From contig CAWUCO010000207.1 of NCBI GenBank assembly GCA_963920705.1, positions 2,108,001-2,172,000 of the forward strand: a stretch of 64,000 bases of DNA, read 5' to 3'. The position numbers were made by a program, and so were the translations under genes. The stretch comes from Odiellus spinosus (Eukaryota > Arthropoda > Arachnida > Opiliones > Phalangiidae). A model generated the notes under the pieces. That model searched no databases. It saw only the letters and a list, made by a program, of their open reading frames with translations, and was not told where the DNA came from. This document shows positions 61,176 through 64,000 of this stretch, in pieces (within the stretch, counting starts at the first letter, position 1; each line of letters begins with the position of its first letter).

Positions 61176-61735
61176 TAAAATTGTGGTTATTATTGCTTAA
61201 AACGAAAAATGACGATATTTTGGCTGAAAATGAAAATTAGGTTATCTCGTCTAGAAACAAAAAATTAAGTGATTTTTGCTAAAAATGAAAAATATGTCTT
61301 CTGGGCTAAAAATAATAAATGTGGCTACTTTGGCATAAAACGAAAAAGTAGGTTATTTGAGCTAAAAATGAAAAATGTGGTTATTATTGTTTAAAACGAA
61401 AAATGACGATATTTTGCCTTAAAATGAAAATTAGGTTATCTCGTCTAGAAACCAAAAATTATGTGATTTTTGCTAAAAATGAAAAATATGTCTTCTGGGC
61501 TTAAAATAATAAATGAGGCTATTTTGGCTTAAATCGGAAAATGAGGTTATTTGAGCTAAAAATGAAAAATGTGGTTATTATTGTTTAAAACGAAAAATGA
61601 CGATATTTTGCCTTAAATTGAAAATTAGGTTATCTCGTCTAGAAACCAAAAATTAAGTGATTTTTGCTAAAAATGGAAAATATGTCTTCTGGGCTAAAAA
61701 TAATAAATGCGGCTACTTTGGCATAAAACAAAAAA
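61176..61735 (-). repeat. Island of older-type monomers inside the right-hand mosaic
   Basis: About three monomers between two copied blocks that look like the left part of the window: ATATGTCTTCTGGGC with GTGGCTACTTTGGCATAAAACG, then CTATTTTGGCTTAAATCGG with GAAAATGAGG (near 61520), then AAATGGAAAATATGTC with GCGGCTACTTTGGC. The surroundings are mostly AGATCT types, so this is a relic or a conversion tract. Confidence 0.65.
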
Positions 61736-64000
61736 GTAGGTTATTTGAGCTAAAAATGAAAAATGTGGTTATTAATGTTTAAAACGAAAAATGACGATAT
61801 TTTGCCTTAAAATTAAAATTAGGTTATCTCGTCTAGAAACAAAAAATTAAGTGATTTTTGCTAAAAATGAAAAATAGTTCTTCTGGGCTATAAATTATAA
61901 ATGAGGCTACTTTGGCTTAAAACAAAAAAGTAGGTTATTTGAGATAAAAATGAAAAATGTGGTTATTATTGTTTAAAAGGAAAAATGACGATATTTTGCC
62001 TTAAAATGAAAATTAGGTTATCTCGTCTAGAAACCAAAAATTAAGTGATTTTTGCTAAAAATGAAAAATAGGTCTTCTGGGCTAAAAATAATTAATGAGG
62101 CTACTTTGGCTTAAAACAAAAAATTAGGTTATTTGAGCTAAAAATGAAAAATGTGGTTATTATTGTTTAAAACGAAAAATGACGATATATTGCCTTAAAA
62201 TGAAAATTAGGTTATCTCGTCTAGAAACCAAAAATTAAGTGATTTTTGCTAAAAATGAAAAATAGGTCTTCTGGGCTAAAAATAATTAATGAGGCTACTT
62301 TGGCTTAAAACAAAAAAGTAGGTTATTTGAGCTAAAAATGAAAAATGTGATTATTATTGTTTTAAACGAAAAATTACGATAGTTTGAATTAAAATGAAAA
62401 TTAGGTTATCTCGTCTAGAAACCAATAATTAAATGTTTTTTGCTAAAAATGAAAAATAGATCTTCTGGGCTAAAAATTATAAATGAGGCTACTTTGGCAC
62501 GAAACAAAAAGTAGGTTATTTGAGCTAAAAATGAAAAATGTGGTTATTATTGTTTAAAACAAAAAATGGTGATATTTTGCCTTAAATTGAAAATTAGGTT
62601 ATCTCGTCTAGAAACCAAAAATTAAGTGATTTTTGCTAAAAATGAAAAATTGATCTTCTGGGCTAAAAATAATTAATGAGGCTACTTTGGCTTAAAACAA
62701 AAAAGTAGGTTATTTGAGCTAAAAATGAAAAATGTGGTTATTATTGTTTAAAACGAAAAATGATGATATTTTGCCTTAAAATTAAAATTAGGTTATCTCG
62801 TCTAGAACTGATTTTTGCTAAAAATGAAAAATAGATCTTCTGGGCTAAAAATTATAAATGAGGCTACTTTGGCACGAAACAAAAAAGTAGTTTATTTGAG
62901 CTAAAAATAAAAAATGTGGTTATTATTGTTTAAAACAAAAAATGACGATAGTTTGCCTTAAAATGAAAATTAGGTTATCTCGTCTAGAAACAAAAAATTA
63001 AGTGATTTTTGCAAAAAATGAAAAATAGATCTTCTGGGCTAAAAAGTATAAATGAGGCTACTTTGGCTTAAAACAAAAAATAGGTTATTTGAGCTAAATA
63101 TGAAAAATGTGGTTATAATTGTTTAAAACGAAAAATGATGATATTTTGCCTTAAAATTAAAATTAGGTTATCTCGTCTCGAAAATAAAAATTAAATGATT
63201 TTTGCTAAAAATGAAAAATAGATCTTCTGGGCTAAAAATTATAAATGAGGCTACTTTGGCAGGAAACAAAAAAGTAGGTTTTTTGAGCTAAAAATGAAAA
63301 ATGTGGTTATTATTGTTTAAAACAAAAAATGATGATATTTTGCCTTAAATTGAAAATTAGGTTATCTCGTCTAGAAACCAAAAATTAAGTGATTTTTGCT
63401 AAAAATGAAAAATAGATCTTCTGGGCTAAAAATAAATAATGAGGCTACTTTGGCTTAAAACAAAAAAGTAGGTTATTTGAGCTAAAAATGAAAAATGTGG
63501 TTATTATTGTTTAAAACGAAAAATGATGATATTTTGCCTTAAAATTAAAATTAGGTTATTTCTGCTAGAAATGATTTTTGATAAAAATGAAAAATAGATC
63601 TTCTGGGCTAAAAATAATTAATGAGGCTACTTTGGCACGAAACAAAAAAGTAGGCTATTTGAGCTTAAATTAAAAATGTGGTTATTATTGTTTAAAACGA
63701 AAAATGACGATATTTTGCCTTAAAATGAAAATTAGGTTATCTCGTCTAGAAACCCAAAAATTAAGTGATTTTTGCTAAAAATGAAAAATATGTCTTCTGG
63801 GCTAAAAATAATAAATGTGGCTACTTTGGCTTAAAACGAAAAAGTAAGTTATTTGAGCTAATAATTAATATTGTGGTTATTATTGCTTAAAACGAAAAAT
63901 GACGATATTTTGGCTGAAAATGAAAATTAGGTTATCTCGTCTAGAAACCAAAAATTAAGTGATTTGAGCTAAAAATAAAAAAAAATGTCTTCTGGGCTAA

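Larger units (their letters stand above)
1..64000. repeat. Satellite DNA array, 194-bp monomer, whole window
   Basis: The window is tandem copies of one AT-rich monomer of about 194 bp from first base to last, with no interruption by unique sequence. Landmarks recur once per monomer: AGCTCAAATAAC, GCCAAAGTAGCC, AGCCCAGAAGAC, AGCAAAAATCAC, TCTAGACGAGATAACC and AAGGCAAAATATCGTC, or their reverse complements. About 330 monomers fit. No gene, tRNA, rRNA, transposon terminus, telomere repeat or CRISPR was seen. By analogy with satellites of this unit size (close to one nucleosome plus linker) it is probably centromeric or pericentromeric heterochromatin of a eukaryote; that role is inference. I do not recognise the family. 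Confidence 0.97.
36178..64000 (-). repeat. Satellite block 10, about 28 kb direct array on minus
   Basis: About 143 monomers all on minus to the window end. The composition changes along it: 36-44 kb mixes ATATGTCTTCTGGGC and AGATCTTCTGGGC types with long A-runs in subunit 2 (GGCTTAAAAAAAATAG); from about 44.8 kb the AGATCT/GAGGCTACTTTGGCTTAAAAC type dominates and GCGGCTAC forms become rarer. No coding region is supported. The array continues past the window edge. Confidence 0.93.

Noticed and set aside
1-64000. CENP-B-box-like half site TTCGTTTTAAGCC / TTCGTTTTATGCC in subunit 2
   Set aside because: It fits the TTCG, A and first C positions of the known box but has CAA where GGG is required. 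With T-rich degenerate subunits such a partial match is expected by chance.
1-64000. CRISPR array (regular 27-28 bp repeats)
   Set aside because: Subunits abut with no unique spacers, all seven types are related to each other, and no cas gene is present.
1-64000. Telomere-like TTAGG within AAATTAGGTTATC
   Set aside because: It occurs once per monomer as part of subunits 5/6 and is never in tandem.

Overview
The whole window is one satellite DNA array. I found no gene, RNA gene, transposon, CRISPR array, telomere repeat or single-copy stretch anywhere in the 64 kb. It is very AT-rich (roughly a quarter to 30% G+C by eye), and the repeat unit is about 194 bp, so the window holds about 330 monomers. 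Each monomer is itself seven diverged copies of a 27-28 bp motif built around ATTTTTCATTTTTAGC; the seven lengths (28+28+28+27+28+27+28) sum exactly to 194. An uninterrupted, gene-free array of this size, with higher-order repeats, inversions and nested duplications, points to eukaryotic heterochromatin, most likely centromeric or pericentromeric. I do not recognise the satellite and cannot name the lineage.

Layout by orientation ('+' means the T-rich motif lies on the given strand): 1-7545 (+); 7546-8634 (-); 8635-10212 (+); 10213-10914 (-); 10915-12492 (+); 12493-13194 (-); 13195-14772 (+); 14773-16250 (-); 16251-36177 (+); 36178-64000 (-). The nine orientation switches use only three breakpoint sequences. 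Four plus-to-minus switches share one breakpoint, four minus-to-plus switches share another (a 50-bp perfect inverted repeat around a 4-nt spacer), and the switch at 36177 is unique and sits inside a separate inverted repeat with arms of about 788 bp.

Layout by higher-order structure: 3.1-7.0 kb is a 1934-bp (10-monomer) repeat in two copies. 8.2-15.26 kb is a 2280-bp repeat in about 3.1 nearly identical copies, each containing a plus block and a minus block. 16.25-36.2 kb is a long direct array with an 11-monomer repeat (2132 bp, 24.0-28.5 kb), transposed copies at spacings of 4016 and 4596 bp, and a stranded 1-kb piece of the 2280-bp repeat at 21.36-22.38 kb. 35.4-37.9 kb is the large inverted repeat. 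37-44 kb holds duplications at spacings of 1257, 3554 and 4130 bp and two copies of a six-fold 27-bp repeat. 44.8-64 kb is a mosaic of 0.8-2.5 kb blocks re-used at spacings of 1.3-6.6 kb.

Nothing here works as a gene set. What can be read is the history of the array: 28-bp motif to 7-mer monomer, to multi-monomer repeats, to inversions, to amplification of an inverted unit. The short open frames that occur are by-products of one monomer subtype that lost an in-frame stop. All spacings and identities were read by eye from the sequence; a dot plot would settle the exact edges, and near-identical inverted copies should also be checked for assembly error.
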